Shown here piece after piece: positions 16,588 to 25,586 of a stretch of 64,000 nucleotides of DNA (positions within the stretch are counted from its first letter, which is position 1; every line of letters starts with the position of its first letter). A program made the translations under genes and the position numbers. Source of the DNA: CAZUTO01 sp964623085 (GTDB lineage: Bacteria; Pseudomonadota; Gammaproteobacteria; Pseudomonadales; GM7GCV1); NCBI GenBank assembly GCA_964623085.1, contig CAZUTO010000003.1, forward strand, positions 1 to 64,000, read 5' to 3'. The notes beneath the pieces were generated by a model, which was not told the origin of the DNA, did not search any database, and was given only the letters and a program-made list of their open reading frames with translations.

Positions 16588-18012
16588 CTATCGCAGCTGC
16601 CGATCTATCAACATTTTTGCAATCTGACTCACACTGCCCGCACCTTGTGTGATCACCAAATCATCCGCACGGACAATGTCTTTAATCAGGTCAGGTACTT
16701 CTTCTATTTCTTCAACAAATATAGGGTCTACCAACCCACGTTGCCGAATACTGCGGCACAGACTTTTACTGTCTGCACCCGGTATCGGTTGCTCGCCCGC
16801 CGAATAAACGCTGGTGACAAGCAAAGCATCTACGGTGGACAAAACACTCGCGAAGTCTTCATAGAGATCGCGCGTTCGTGTGTACCTATGTGGCTGGAAC
16901 ACCATTACGAGCCGCTTGTCTGGATAACCATCGCGAATCGCACGGATAGTGGCTGCCACTTCTTTAGGGTGGTGGCCGTAGTCATCCACCAACATGGCTT
17001 TGCCGCCGTCACCGAGATCAAATTCACCATGAATTTCAAAACGTCGACCTACCCCTTGAAACCCTTCCAGTCCAGCAACAATCGCCTCCGATTCAACACC
17101 TTCATCAGTAGCGACAGCGACAGCTGCAGCGGCATTAAGAACATTATGAATACCTGGAATATTTAGCGTCGCCGAAATATTCTCAAGGTCACCAGGGCGC
17201 TTTAAGTTAAACCAAGTTTTATGGGCATTCTGTTTTACATCGAGAACACGGTAGTCAGCCTCTTCGGAGAACCCGTAAGTAAGCATGGGACGATTTACAC
17301 GCGAGAAAATTTCTACCAAATCTTCATCGTCTCGGCACATAACAGCTAATCCATAGAATGGAAGGTTGTGCAAAAAATCAACAAAGGTGTCCTGAAGCCG
17401 GCTAAATTCGCCGCCATAGGTTTCCATGTGATCAGCGTCAATATTAGTCACCACTGCCACCATCGGCTGCAGATGTAAAAAAGACGCATCGCTCTCATCC
17501 GCTTCGGCAACCAAATAACGACTTTTGCCGAGGCGTGCGTTAACACCCGCCGCCTGCACCAGCCCACCAACTACAAACGTAGGGTCACGATTCGCTTCAG
17601 CAAATATTTGCGCGATAATACTGGTAGTAGTAGTTTTGCCGTGCGTTCCAGCTACCGCAATACCATGACGGTACCGCATCAACTCAGCCAGCATTTGCGC
17701 ACGCGGCACAATAGGAATACGCGACTCAATTGCTTTCGCGTATTCAGGGTTATTCATATCAACGGCAGTAGAAACAACCACCACATCGCTGGATTCAACA
17801 TGCTCTGCGGCATGCCCAATAAATATTCGCACTCCAGCCTGCTCAAGTCGGATAGTATTCGCTGATTCTCGCAAGTCTGAGCCGGACACCAAGTAGCTCT
17901 GATTGTGAAGCACCTCGGCTATACCGCACATTCCAGCGCCACCAATTCCGATAAAGTGGATGCGCTTGATGCGTCGCATCTCTGGTATATAAATAGGTCC
18001 ACTAGGCGACAT
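16588..18012 (-). CDS. murC: UDP-N-acetylmuramate--L-alanine ligase
   Basis: Adds L-alanine to UDP-MurNAc, starting the stem peptide. It is 474 aa from the ATG at 18012, chosen because GAGGAG sits 7 bases upstream; this start overlaps murG by 11 bases. The Rossmann motif HFIGIGGAGMCGIAEV is near residues 18-33. The ATP site is AGTHGKTTTTSI, followed by EADESDASFLHL and DDYGHHPKEVAATI, all hallmarks of MurC. A longer frame to 18114 exists but would add residues unlike the family. Confidence 0.96.
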   Translation of the reverse strand: MSPSGPIYIPEMRRIKRIHFIGIGGAGMCGIAEVLHNQSYLVSGSDLRESANTIRLEQAGVRIFIGHAAEHVESSDVVVVSTAVDMNNPEYAKAIESRIPIVPRAQMLAELMRYRHGIAVAGTHGKTTTTSIIAQIFAEANRDPTFVVGGLVQAAGVNARLGKSRYLVAEADESDASFLHLQPMVAVVTNIDADHMETYGGEFSRLQDTFVDFLHNLPFYGLAVMCRDDEDLVEIFSRVNRPMLTYGFSEEADYRVLDVKQNAHKTWFNLKRPGDLENISATLNIPGIHNVLNAAAAVAVATDEGVESEAIVAGLEGFQGVGRRFEIHGEFDLGDGGKAMLVDDYGHHPKEVAATIRAIRDGYPDKRLVMVFQPHRYTRTRDLYEDFASVLSTVDALLVTSVYSAGEQPIPGADSKSLCRSIRQRGLVDPIFVEEIEEVPDLIKDIVRADDLVITQGAGSVSQIAKMLIDRQLR

Positions 18013-19087
18013 CAGCCAACTCCTCGCAGATCGCCGAAATTCGCGCTGTCGCATCAGTAATTGCTGCTGCACGATTTTTTTCCGCCATAGCAGCCAAGTT
18101 TTGCCGAGAATCAAGAAAAAACTCGATCTCTGCTTTCATCGCTTCCGGTGTCAGTTGAGACTGCTGAACCAAGCGCGCGCCACCCTGATCAACAAGCCAT
18201 TTTGCGTTGGCAGTCTGATGGTCATCAATAGCAAAGGGGAACGGAATAAATAGTGCAGGCACACCCACAGCAGCAACCTCTGCTACCGTCATCGCGCCAG
18301 ACCGACAAACTAAAAAGTCTGCCCAACTATAGGCCTCCGCCATGTTGTCAATATAGGGAAGAACCTCGGCCTCAACATCGACCGCCTTATAGGCATTAAC
18401 ACATTCATCTAACCAACGCTCACCGCACTGATGTCTTATCTCTGGACGCTTCGTGGAATCGATAAGTGCTAATGCATCTGCCATCACTTCGTTTAGGAAT
18501 TTGGCGCCCAAGCTGCCACCAACAACCAGCAACCTAACCCGCTCTGCTTTATTTTTTGAACAAACAATAGAAGGTGCCAACTGAACCAACTCGGTTCTAA
18601 CCGGATTGCCCACTACCTCCGCATTTTGCAAAGCATCGGGAAACGCAGACAATACGCGCGAAGCGATACGCGAGAGCAATTTATTAGTAGTGCCTGCACG
18701 AGCATTTTGCTCGTGGATAACCAATGGCACTGAACAGATTTTTGCTGCCACTCCAGCGGGACCCGCCACAAAACCACCAAATCCAACTAGAACGTTCGGC
18801 GAGATATCACGGATTATTTTCTGAGACTGCCGCAACGCTCGCAAGAGATTAAACGGTGACTTCAATTTTTCCATAAGCCCTTTACCACGAAGACCAAAGA
18901 CATCAATCTCGTAGAGCTTTATATCGGCTGCAGGAACCAAGCGTTTCTCAATGCCTCTGTTCGTGCCAATCCATGCAACATCATGCCCACGCGAGCGCAA
19001 CTCTGAGGCCAAGCTAAGCGCAGGATAAACATGGCCACCAGTGCCACCTGCTGCTATTAAAAAGGACTTAGGAGATGCCGAATTCAT
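18002..19087 (-). CDS. murG: Undecaprenyl-PP-MurNAc-pentapeptide N-acetylglucosaminyltransferase
   Basis: Peripheral inner-membrane GT-B enzyme that turns lipid I into lipid II, 361 aa. The G-loop is AAGGTGGHVYPALSLA, with HEQNARAGTTNKLLS in the middle and the donor site CRSGAMTVAEVAAVGVPALF plus PFPFAIDDHQTANA. The start is the ATG at 19087, which overlaps the ftsW stop (ATGA) and has GGAG upstream. An upstream ATG at 19114 lies inside ftsW and adds nothing family-like. Confidence 0.97.
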   Translation of the reverse strand: MNSASPKSFLIAAGGTGGHVYPALSLASELRSRGHDVAWIGTNRGIEKRLVPAADIKLYEIDVFGLRGKGLMEKLKSPFNLLRALRQSQKIIRDISPNVLVGFGGFVAGPAGVAAKICSVPLVIHEQNARAGTTNKLLSRIASRVLSAFPDALQNAEVVGNPVRTELVQLAPSIVCSKNKAERVRLLVVGGSLGAKFLNEVMADALALIDSTKRPEIRHQCGERWLDECVNAYKAVDVEAEVLPYIDNMAEAYSWADFLVCRSGAMTVAEVAAVGVPALFIPFPFAIDDHQTANAKWLVDQGGARLVQQSQLTPEAMKAEIEFFLDSRQNLAAMAEKNRAAAITDATARISAICEELADVA

Positions 19088-20253
19088 GCTCGATCTCCAC
19101 TTAGTATTTTCCATGTCAGTTCGCGGTCAACCCGCAAAACAATGGCAGCAGACATTGTCCATATCAGCAGACTAGTTCCGCCATAACTAATAAATGGCAG
19201 AGTCAGCCCTTTTGTTGGCAACAATCCAGACGCTACGCCGATATTAACAAAGCACTGAACCACGAACATAATAGCCAAACCAAAACAAACGTAGCCCGAA
19301 TAGACCATCCCCACATAGAATGCTCGACGCCCAATACTCATCATTCTCAGCGCGACCATCCAGAGTAATCCAATGATAAGCGTGACACCCACCAGCCCTA
19401 GCTCTTCCGCTATGACCGCAAACACAAAATCAGTATGAGCATCCGGCAGATAAAAAAGCTTTTGCAAGCTATTACCCAAACCGACGCCAAACCACTCTCC
19501 TCGCCCAAAAGCGATTAGCGCCTGTGTCAACTGGTAGCCATCGCCAAACTGGTCAAGCCATGGGTCTAGATAGGATATAACTCGACTCATTCGCTCTTCA
19601 TTGGTGGTGACTAGGTAACCCAAACCTGCAACCGCTAGCATTAGGAAAGCGGCAAATCGGGCAAAGTGGATACCTGCTAGAAACAGCATTCCAAAAACAG
19701 TTGCTGTCATCACTGCGGAAGAACCAAAATCAGGTTCGAGAAGCAACAAAACCAGCATCATCCCGAGTACGATCAATGGTTTACTCAATCCAACCCATCT
19801 AGCTCGAACTTCATCCTGACGACGGATAACGTAGCCACTCAAAAAAAGTATCATCGCAACTTTGGCAAATTCGGATACTTGAAATGTTAGTGAACCGACT
19901 CCCAGCCAACGGCGAGCACCACCACGTTCTAGCCCCACGCCTGGGATAAGCACAAGCACCAAAAGTACCAGCGCTAAAAATAATAACTGAGGGCTGAATC
20001 TCAGAAGGGCCGCCGTAGGAATCTGCAAAACAACCAAGCCACCAACTAAGCTCACGCCAACAAACACCAGATGCCGCAACATGAAAGAAGCACCGTTAGC
20101 TTCAGCAATTGAAGAGGAATAGCAGAAGATTAGACCGATGCTCATTAGCCCGCCAATCATTGCAACAAATAGCCAATCTAGGCCGTCAAAGAAATCAATT
20201 CGTCCCAAACTACCCGAGACAGATTGACTTAAACTAGCAAGGGCAGTAGTCAA
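19084..20253 (-). CDS. ftsW: Septal peptidoglycan glycosyltransferase FtsW
   Basis: SEDS polymerase that makes glycan strands from lipid II at the septum together with FtsI, 389 aa. About ten membrane segments are visible. Conserved SEDS motifs include GARRWLGVGSLTFQVSEFAK, EPDFGSSAV (with the catalytic-type Asp), VIAEELGLVG and the C-terminal LPFISYGGTSLLIW. The ATG overlaps the murD stop by 4 bases. Confidence 0.96.
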   Translation of the reverse strand: MTTALASLSQSVSGSLGRIDFFDGLDWLFVAMIGGLMSIGLIFCYSSSIAEANGASFMLRHLVFVGVSLVGGLVVLQIPTAALLRFSPQLLFLALVLLVLVLIPGVGLERGGARRWLGVGSLTFQVSEFAKVAMILFLSGYVIRRQDEVRARWVGLSKPLIVLGMMLVLLLLEPDFGSSAVMTATVFGMLFLAGIHFARFAAFLMLAVAGLGYLVTTNEERMSRVISYLDPWLDQFGDGYQLTQALIAFGRGEWFGVGLGNSLQKLFYLPDAHTDFVFAVIAEELGLVGVTLIIGLLWMVALRMMSIGRRAFYVGMVYSGYVCFGLAIMFVVQCFVNIGVASGLLPTKGLTLPFISYGGTSLLIWTMSAAIVLRVDRELTWKILSGDRA

Positions 20254-21605
20254 TGTATCCGCCTCGCTGTTTCGGCAAACAAATCACCACGCGCCGCATA
20301 GCTTTCAAACATATCGAAGCTCGCACAAGCCGGAGACAACAGAACAACGTCGCCTTTATTAGCAGCCCCCGCAGCAGACCGGACCGCCGACTCGATATTG
20401 ACCGCATAAATAGTCGGCACCGAACCCACTTTTTCCACAGCCTGTGCGATCTGAACAGCGTCTTCGCCGATCAAAACTAGCTGTTTCACGTGCTTGAGAA
20501 TAGACTCTGCCAGCAAACAAAACTCTTGCCCTTTCGCTTGCCCACCAGCAATCAGAACAATATTTCTATGCTTAGAAAGCCCTTCCAAAGCCGCTACCAC
20601 CGCACCGACATTGGTCGCTTTAGAGTCATCGATCCAGGTCACGCCACCCGATTCCAATACTGTTTCACAACGATGCGGCAAACCACTAAACCGTCTGAGC
20701 ACATTCAACATAGCTTCGATAGGTAGTTTCGCCGCCGTGCCAATGGCAAGCGCTGCAAGTGCATTGGCCAAATTATGCCGACCCTTCAGCGCAACATCGT
20801 CTACCTCGATTAGCTGATCAACACCACAGGACAACCAACTCTCTCCGAATTTCTTGATCAAACCGAATTGATTTAAATCAGGTGTATCGAGCCCAAAAGT
20901 TGATACATGCTGCCCTTCCTCAAGCAACGGCATTGTCAGTGCATCGGCACGATTACAAACCACATGTTCGGCACCAACATAAATTCGCTGCTTGGCACGG
21001 TGATAGCTAAGCATGCCATCGTACCGATCCATATGATCCTGACTAAGGTTCAATATGCAGGCGACACTGGCCTGAAACTGATTGGTCGTCTCGAGCTGAA
21101 AACTAGACAATTCCAGCACATAAAGCTCAGACTCCGTATCAACGAGATCAAGAACCGGCACACCAATGTTCCCACCTATACCGACACGCAAACCCGCCTC
21201 TTGTGCCATCTCACCCACCAAAGTGGTGACAGTACTTTTTGCGTTGGACCCAGTAATGGCTACAACAGGCTTATCTACGGCCCGCGCAAACAGCTCAATA
21301 TCACCAACAATATTGATACCCCGGTTTCGAAGCGTTGGGAATATGCCCTCGTTCGACGACAAACCAGGGCTTAAAATCACCTCATCCACGCCATAAAAAG
21401 AGTCTGCGGAAAGTGGCCCCAAGTGCAGCTCAACGTCGGGATGTTCTGCACGAAATTCATCGAGCCCCTGCGGTTCCATACGTGTGTCGAAAAGAGAGAA
21501 GCGCGCACCTTTCTTTTTCAAATGTCTTGCTACGGATCGACCTGTCACACCCATACCTACGATAGCTCGCGTGCGATCTGTTGAAATGATTTCCGTAGTG
21601 ACCAT
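20250..21605 (-). CDS. murD: UDP-N-acetylmuramoylalanine--D-glutamate ligase
   Basis: Adds D-glutamate to UDP-MurNAc-L-Ala in the cytoplasm, 451 aa. It has the N-terminal nucleotide fold AIVGMGVTGRSVARHL, ATP site TGSNAKSTVTTL (a GSNAKS variant of the usual TGTNGKT, as often in MurD), ELSSFQLE, LNLSQDHMDRYDGM, and WIDDSKATNVGA. Substrate specificity follows from these MurD motifs and the order mraY-murD-ftsW. Confidence 0.96.
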   Translation of the reverse strand: MVTTEIISTDRTRAIVGMGVTGRSVARHLKKKGARFSLFDTRMEPQGLDEFRAEHPDVELHLGPLSADSFYGVDEVILSPGLSSNEGIFPTLRNRGINIVGDIELFARAVDKPVVAITGSNAKSTVTTLVGEMAQEAGLRVGIGGNIGVPVLDLVDTESELYVLELSSFQLETTNQFQASVACILNLSQDHMDRYDGMLSYHRAKQRIYVGAEHVVCNRADALTMPLLEEGQHVSTFGLDTPDLNQFGLIKKFGESWLSCGVDQLIEVDDVALKGRHNLANALAALAIGTAAKLPIEAMLNVLRRFSGLPHRCETVLESGGVTWIDDSKATNVGAVVAALEGLSKHRNIVLIAGGQAKGQEFCLLAESILKHVKQLVLIGEDAVQIAQAVEKVGSVPTIYAVNIESAVRSAAGAANKGDVVLLSPACASFDMFESYAARGDLFAETARRIH

Positions 21606-21632
21606 GGCTCTTTAGTTGATCTCCACTAACGT

Positions 21633-22715
21633 TTAGCGCAGTTTCAAGGTGGCAAGACCCACCAAAACCAGCATTACTGTGATAATCCAAAACCGCACGA
21701 TCACACGCGGCTCTGGCCAACCTTTAAGTTCAAAATGGTGGTGCAGAGGCGCCATGCGAAATATCCGCTTGCCCGTTAACTTAAACGACGCCACCTGCAA
21801 AATAACGGAGAGTGTCTCCACAACGAAGACGCCGGACATCACAAAAAATACGATTTCGTGTCGAGTAACGACCGCAATAACACCGAGAGCAGCGCCGAGT
21901 GCTAGGGCACCAACGTCGCCCATAAATACTTGCGCTGGATAGGTGTTGAACCATAAAAAGCCCATACCGGCGCCGGCTAATGCCGCACAAAATACAATCA
22001 ATTCGCCAGCACCAGAGATATACGGAATATTGAGATACTCGGCAAACAGGGTGTTTCCTGCGAGATAAGCAATGAGACCGAGTGCACCGCCAACCATCAC
22101 CGACGGAAGAATCGCCAGCCCATCTAACCCATCAGTTAAATTCACAGCATTGCTACTACCAACAATGACAAAATACGCAAGAACGACGTAAAAAGGACCC
22201 AGGTCAAGCGTGACATTTTTGAAAAATGGAATGATCAGCTGCGTCTCCGCTGGCCCCAATGCCGTCGCATATAGATAGATAGCAGCAATCAAACCAATCA
22301 CGGATTGCCCTAAATATTTCCACCTAGCTGCCAACCCCTTTGGATTTTTGTAAACCACCTTGCGGTAGTCGTCGACGAAGCCAATGAGCCCAAAGCCAAA
22401 GGTGACAAGCAATGTCACCCATACATATTTGTTATTTAGGTCTGACCAAAGCAACGCACTGACGAAGATGGCCAATAGAATGAGTGTTCCGCCCATTGTC
22501 GGGGTGCCGGTTTTGGCCAAATGTGTCTCGGGGCCATCGTCGCGAACGGACTGGCCAATTTGCAAAAAATTCAATCGGCGAATCATTGGGGCACCAAACC
22601 ATAGCGAGATCGAGACCGCCGTTAGCACGCCAAGAATGGCGCGCATGGACAAATAGCTGAACACATTGAAAACAGAAAAGTAATTCGATAGGTATTCTGC
22701 CAACCAAACCAGCAT
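21633..22715 (-). CDS. mraY: Phospho-N-acetylmuramoyl-pentapeptide-transferase
   Basis: Integral inner-membrane enzyme that attaches phospho-MurNAc-pentapeptide to undecaprenyl phosphate, making lipid I. The ATG at 22715 gives 360 aa, the E. coli length, and follows the murF TGA by one base. About ten membrane helices are seen. Conserved Asp motifs are FVDDYRK, NLTDGLDGLA and MGDVGALALGAALG, and the C-terminal histidines are in MAPLHHHFELKGWPE. The frame is open further upstream to 22799, but that part lies in murF. Confidence 0.97.
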   Translation of the reverse strand: MLVWLAEYLSNYFSVFNVFSYLSMRAILGVLTAVSISLWFGAPMIRRLNFLQIGQSVRDDGPETHLAKTGTPTMGGTLILLAIFVSALLWSDLNNKYVWVTLLVTFGFGLIGFVDDYRKVVYKNPKGLAARWKYLGQSVIGLIAAIYLYATALGPAETQLIIPFFKNVTLDLGPFYVVLAYFVIVGSSNAVNLTDGLDGLAILPSVMVGGALGLIAYLAGNTLFAEYLNIPYISGAGELIVFCAALAGAGMGFLWFNTYPAQVFMGDVGALALGAALGVIAVVTRHEIVFFVMSGVFVVETLSVILQVASFKLTGKRIFRMAPLHHHFELKGWPEPRVIVRFWIITVMLVLVGLATLKLR

Positions 22716-22716
22716 G

Positions 22717-24081
22717 TCAGCTCTCCACCGTCGATTTAAGGTCATTGACGACTTGATCCATCGCAGCGGATCTCGAAGCTTTAACCAACAAAACCACATC
22801 AGAGGCCAACTCGGCCTTTAGATAATCAACTAGTTCTGATCGTGTCGCGAACCAAGCGCCAGACTCACCAAAAGCATCTACCGCATAACGACTTAAATCT
22901 CCAGTCGCAATCAAGCTATCAATTCCAGCCATAAGCGCGTAATCGCCAAGCTCTTCGTGAAACCTTGCTGCAGCTTCACCAAGCTCACCCATATCGCCAA
23001 GCACAAGAATCTTTTTTCCTTCACAGGAAGCAAGTACATCGACCGCCGCCTTTGTAGACGTGGGGCTAGCGTTATAGCTATCATCGATAATGCGGGCGCC
23101 ATTGAGCCCGTCTATTTGTTGCAACCGACCCTTGACGCCATCAAAAGCCTCTAGGCCTTTTCTTATCTGCTCTATCTCTACATCCAAGGCATGAGCACAG
23201 GCCGCCGCCGCTAACGCATTCTGTATGTTATGCGACGCAGGAACAGCTAGCTCCACAGACTGGCTGTCACCGCTCATATGCAATGTAAAACGAGAAGAAA
23301 ACGCGTCTAGAACAATGTCGCTCGCATAAATATCGGCTTCGACATCATCAACACTAAAACTAATGTACTTGCGGTCTTCGAGTTTAGAAATATAGGTTGC
23401 CGCTCCTACACAGTCGAGATTGACCACCGCGACACCGTTCGATTTTAAACCGGTATAGATTTCACCTTTTGCTTGCTGGATATTTTCCGCGCTGCCAAAC
23501 TTTTCAAGGTGCGCCTCACCGACATTATTGACTAAAGCCACATCAGGTTCGGCAATATTACAAAGATACTCGATCTCGCCAAGCGCACTGGCACCCATTT
23601 CAACAACCGCATATTCATAATTTGAGGCCAATCGAAATAGCGTGAGCGGCACACCAATATGATTATTCAAATTTCCCTGTGTGGCGAGCACCTCTCCCGA
23701 TGCACCCAAAATACCCGCGAGCATTTCTTTGACTGTAGTCTTACCATTGCTGCCAGTAATCGCTATCAGCGGCCGATCAAACAAACGTCGATTCTCTCGC
23801 GCAATCTGCCCTAGCGCCGTTACTGAATCTTCGACCACCCATTGCAATACTTCTTTTTGCACAGGCTCTTCCAACACTAAGCTCTGCGCTCCAGCGTCCA
23901 ATGCCTCATCAAGAAAATGGTGCGCGTCAAAATGATCGCCACGTATCGCCACAAAACAATCGCCGGAGGAAAGACTGCGTGTGTCGATGGACACTGAATC
24001 AATCACCGCATGACCGTCGGTTCGCCATAGAACGCCACCATACTGATGAGCGAGATCAATAAACGAGAGCGGCGACATCAT
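22717..24081 (-). CDS. murF: UDP-MurNAc-tripeptide--D-Ala-D-Ala ligase
   Basis: Adds the D-Ala-D-Ala made by DdlB, completing the UDP-MurNAc pentapeptide, 454 aa. It shows SIDTRSLSSGDCFVAIRGD at the N terminus, ATP site ITGSNGKTTVKEML, ATQGNLNNHIGVPLTL, EMGASALGEIEYL and DDSYNASPTS, all MurF signatures. The first ATG overlaps the murE stop (ATGATG). Confidence 0.97.
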   Translation of the reverse strand: MMSPLSFIDLAHQYGGVLWRTDGHAVIDSVSIDTRSLSSGDCFVAIRGDHFDAHHFLDEALDAGAQSLVLEEPVQKEVLQWVVEDSVTALGQIARENRRLFDRPLIAITGSNGKTTVKEMLAGILGASGEVLATQGNLNNHIGVPLTLFRLASNYEYAVVEMGASALGEIEYLCNIAEPDVALVNNVGEAHLEKFGSAENIQQAKGEIYTGLKSNGVAVVNLDCVGAATYISKLEDRKYISFSVDDVEADIYASDIVLDAFSSRFTLHMSGDSQSVELAVPASHNIQNALAAAACAHALDVEIEQIRKGLEAFDGVKGRLQQIDGLNGARIIDDSYNASPTSTKAAVDVLASCEGKKILVLGDMGELGEAAARFHEELGDYALMAGIDSLIATGDLSRYAVDAFGESGAWFATRSELVDYLKAELASDVVLLVKASRSAAMDQVVNDLKSTVES

Positions 24082-25586
24082 TCTGCGCTCACTCCAACCA
24101 ACATCCCATCAAGCGCCGACTCACACTGCTCCACGTCACTAAACGGTATACGAGAGCCCGCAATCTCCTGATAAGTCTCATGCCCCTTACCAAGAACCGC
24201 GACTAGATCTTCTGGGCTCGCTAATTCAATAGCCTGCTGTATCGCATCCTCTCGCTTCGCAACTATTCGAACACTTTCACCCTCTATACACGAAGCCATT
24301 TCATCAAGAATGTCTTTTGGGTTTTCGAATCGAGGGTTATCACTTGTAAACCAGCACACATCTGCGCCTTCTGCGGCAGCTCTTGCCATGGGTACTCGCT
24401 TGCCGCGATCGCGATCGCCGCCGCAACCCAAAACAACGATCAACCTTCCTTTAACCTGTGAACGCAGCGCCTGCAAAGCATTCGACACTGCATCGGGCGT
24501 ATGCGCATAATCAACCACTACACGCGGGCAATGAGGCCTTGATATAAGCTGCATTCTTCCCGGAACAGGCGGCAAGCCAGCAAGCGCACTAACCACTAAA
24601 TCAGCACTGATACCCGACGAAATAAGCGCCGCAACCACAGCCAACACATTTGCCAAGTTGTACTCGCCAATTACGGGAACTATTACCTCAAACTTGCCCC
24701 ATCGACCGTTCAACACAACTTCAGCGCCCTTATCAGTCCAACTTACATGCTCGACAAAAAGGTCTGCCGCTGAGTGCGATAGACTATAGCTAAACAACTC
24801 CGTGTTATCGGCTACAGCTGCAGCTAGCTGGCCAAAGGTAGAATCGTCTTTATTCAGTATTGCACGCCGCAACTCCTCCCGCTCAAACAAAGATGCCTTC
24901 GCTGCAAAGTAGGCATTCATATCACCGTGATAATCGAGATGATCTTGGGTGAAGTTAGTAAATATTGCCGACTCAAAAATCACAGCTTCTACACGACCTT
25001 GATCTAAGCCGTGTGAACTCACTTCCATCACGGTAGCGGATGCACCTAAACCCAATACGTCCGCAAGAATAGATTGAACGCGCACAGCTTCAGGTGTCGT
25101 CATTCCCGTGGTGACCAATGACTCCTCTGCCTGATTGTGATATCCGGCACCCAGCGTACCAATCTGAGCACAGGGCGTGCCAAGCTGATTACTCAACCAG
25201 GCATACCAAAAGCAACAGCTGGTTTTGCCATTAGTGCCCGTGACACCCGTTACCGATAAATGCTCACTTGGCTCATCAAAAAAGGTATTGGCAATAGCGG
25301 ACAGCGATTTGTCGAGATTTGGAATACGCGCAAGCGGAACATTACCTTGGACACTCGATTTACTCGAATCATCCATTAATATCGCGCGCGCTCCCTTGGC
25401 AATAGCATCATCTATGTAGCGACTGCCAGAATCTTTGAGGCCCCGTTTAGCGACAAACAAATCACCTGGAACGACCTCACGGGAATCAACAGAGATACCA
25501 GTGATCGTAACGTCTTCGCCCTGAATAAGCATTGCCGGAGGCGGCAAAATATCCGAGAACATTTTTGATCTTATCGCGGGACTCAC
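24078..25586 (-). CDS. murE: UDP-MurNAc-L-Ala-D-Glu--meso-diaminopimelate ligase
   Basis: Adds the third residue of the stem peptide, 502 aa. The ATP site is GVTGTNGKTSCCFW. The DNPR motif (in FTSDNPRFENP) is the known signature for meso-diaminopimelate rather than lysine, which fits a gram-negative wall. The likely start is GTG at 25586, overlapping the ftsI TGA (GTGA) with GGGGGC upstream. An ATG eight codons later (25562) is the alternative. It sits between ftsI and murF in standard order. Confidence 0.96.
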   Translation of the reverse strand: MSPAIRSKMFSDILPPPAMLIQGEDVTITGISVDSREVVPGDLFVAKRGLKDSGSRYIDDAIAKGARAILMDDSSKSSVQGNVPLARIPNLDKSLSAIANTFFDEPSEHLSVTGVTGTNGKTSCCFWYAWLSNQLGTPCAQIGTLGAGYHNQAEESLVTTGMTTPEAVRVQSILADVLGLGASATVMEVSSHGLDQGRVEAVIFESAIFTNFTQDHLDYHGDMNAYFAAKASLFEREELRRAILNKDDSTFGQLAAAVADNTELFSYSLSHSAADLFVEHVSWTDKGAEVVLNGRWGKFEVIVPVIGEYNLANVLAVVAALISSGISADLVVSALAGLPPVPGRMQLISRPHCPRVVVDYAHTPDAVSNALQALRSQVKGRLIVVLGCGGDRDRGKRVPMARAAAEGADVCWFTSDNPRFENPKDILDEMASCIEGESVRIVAKREDAIQQAIELASPEDLVAVLGKGHETYQEIAGSRIPFSDVEQCESALDGMLVGVSAE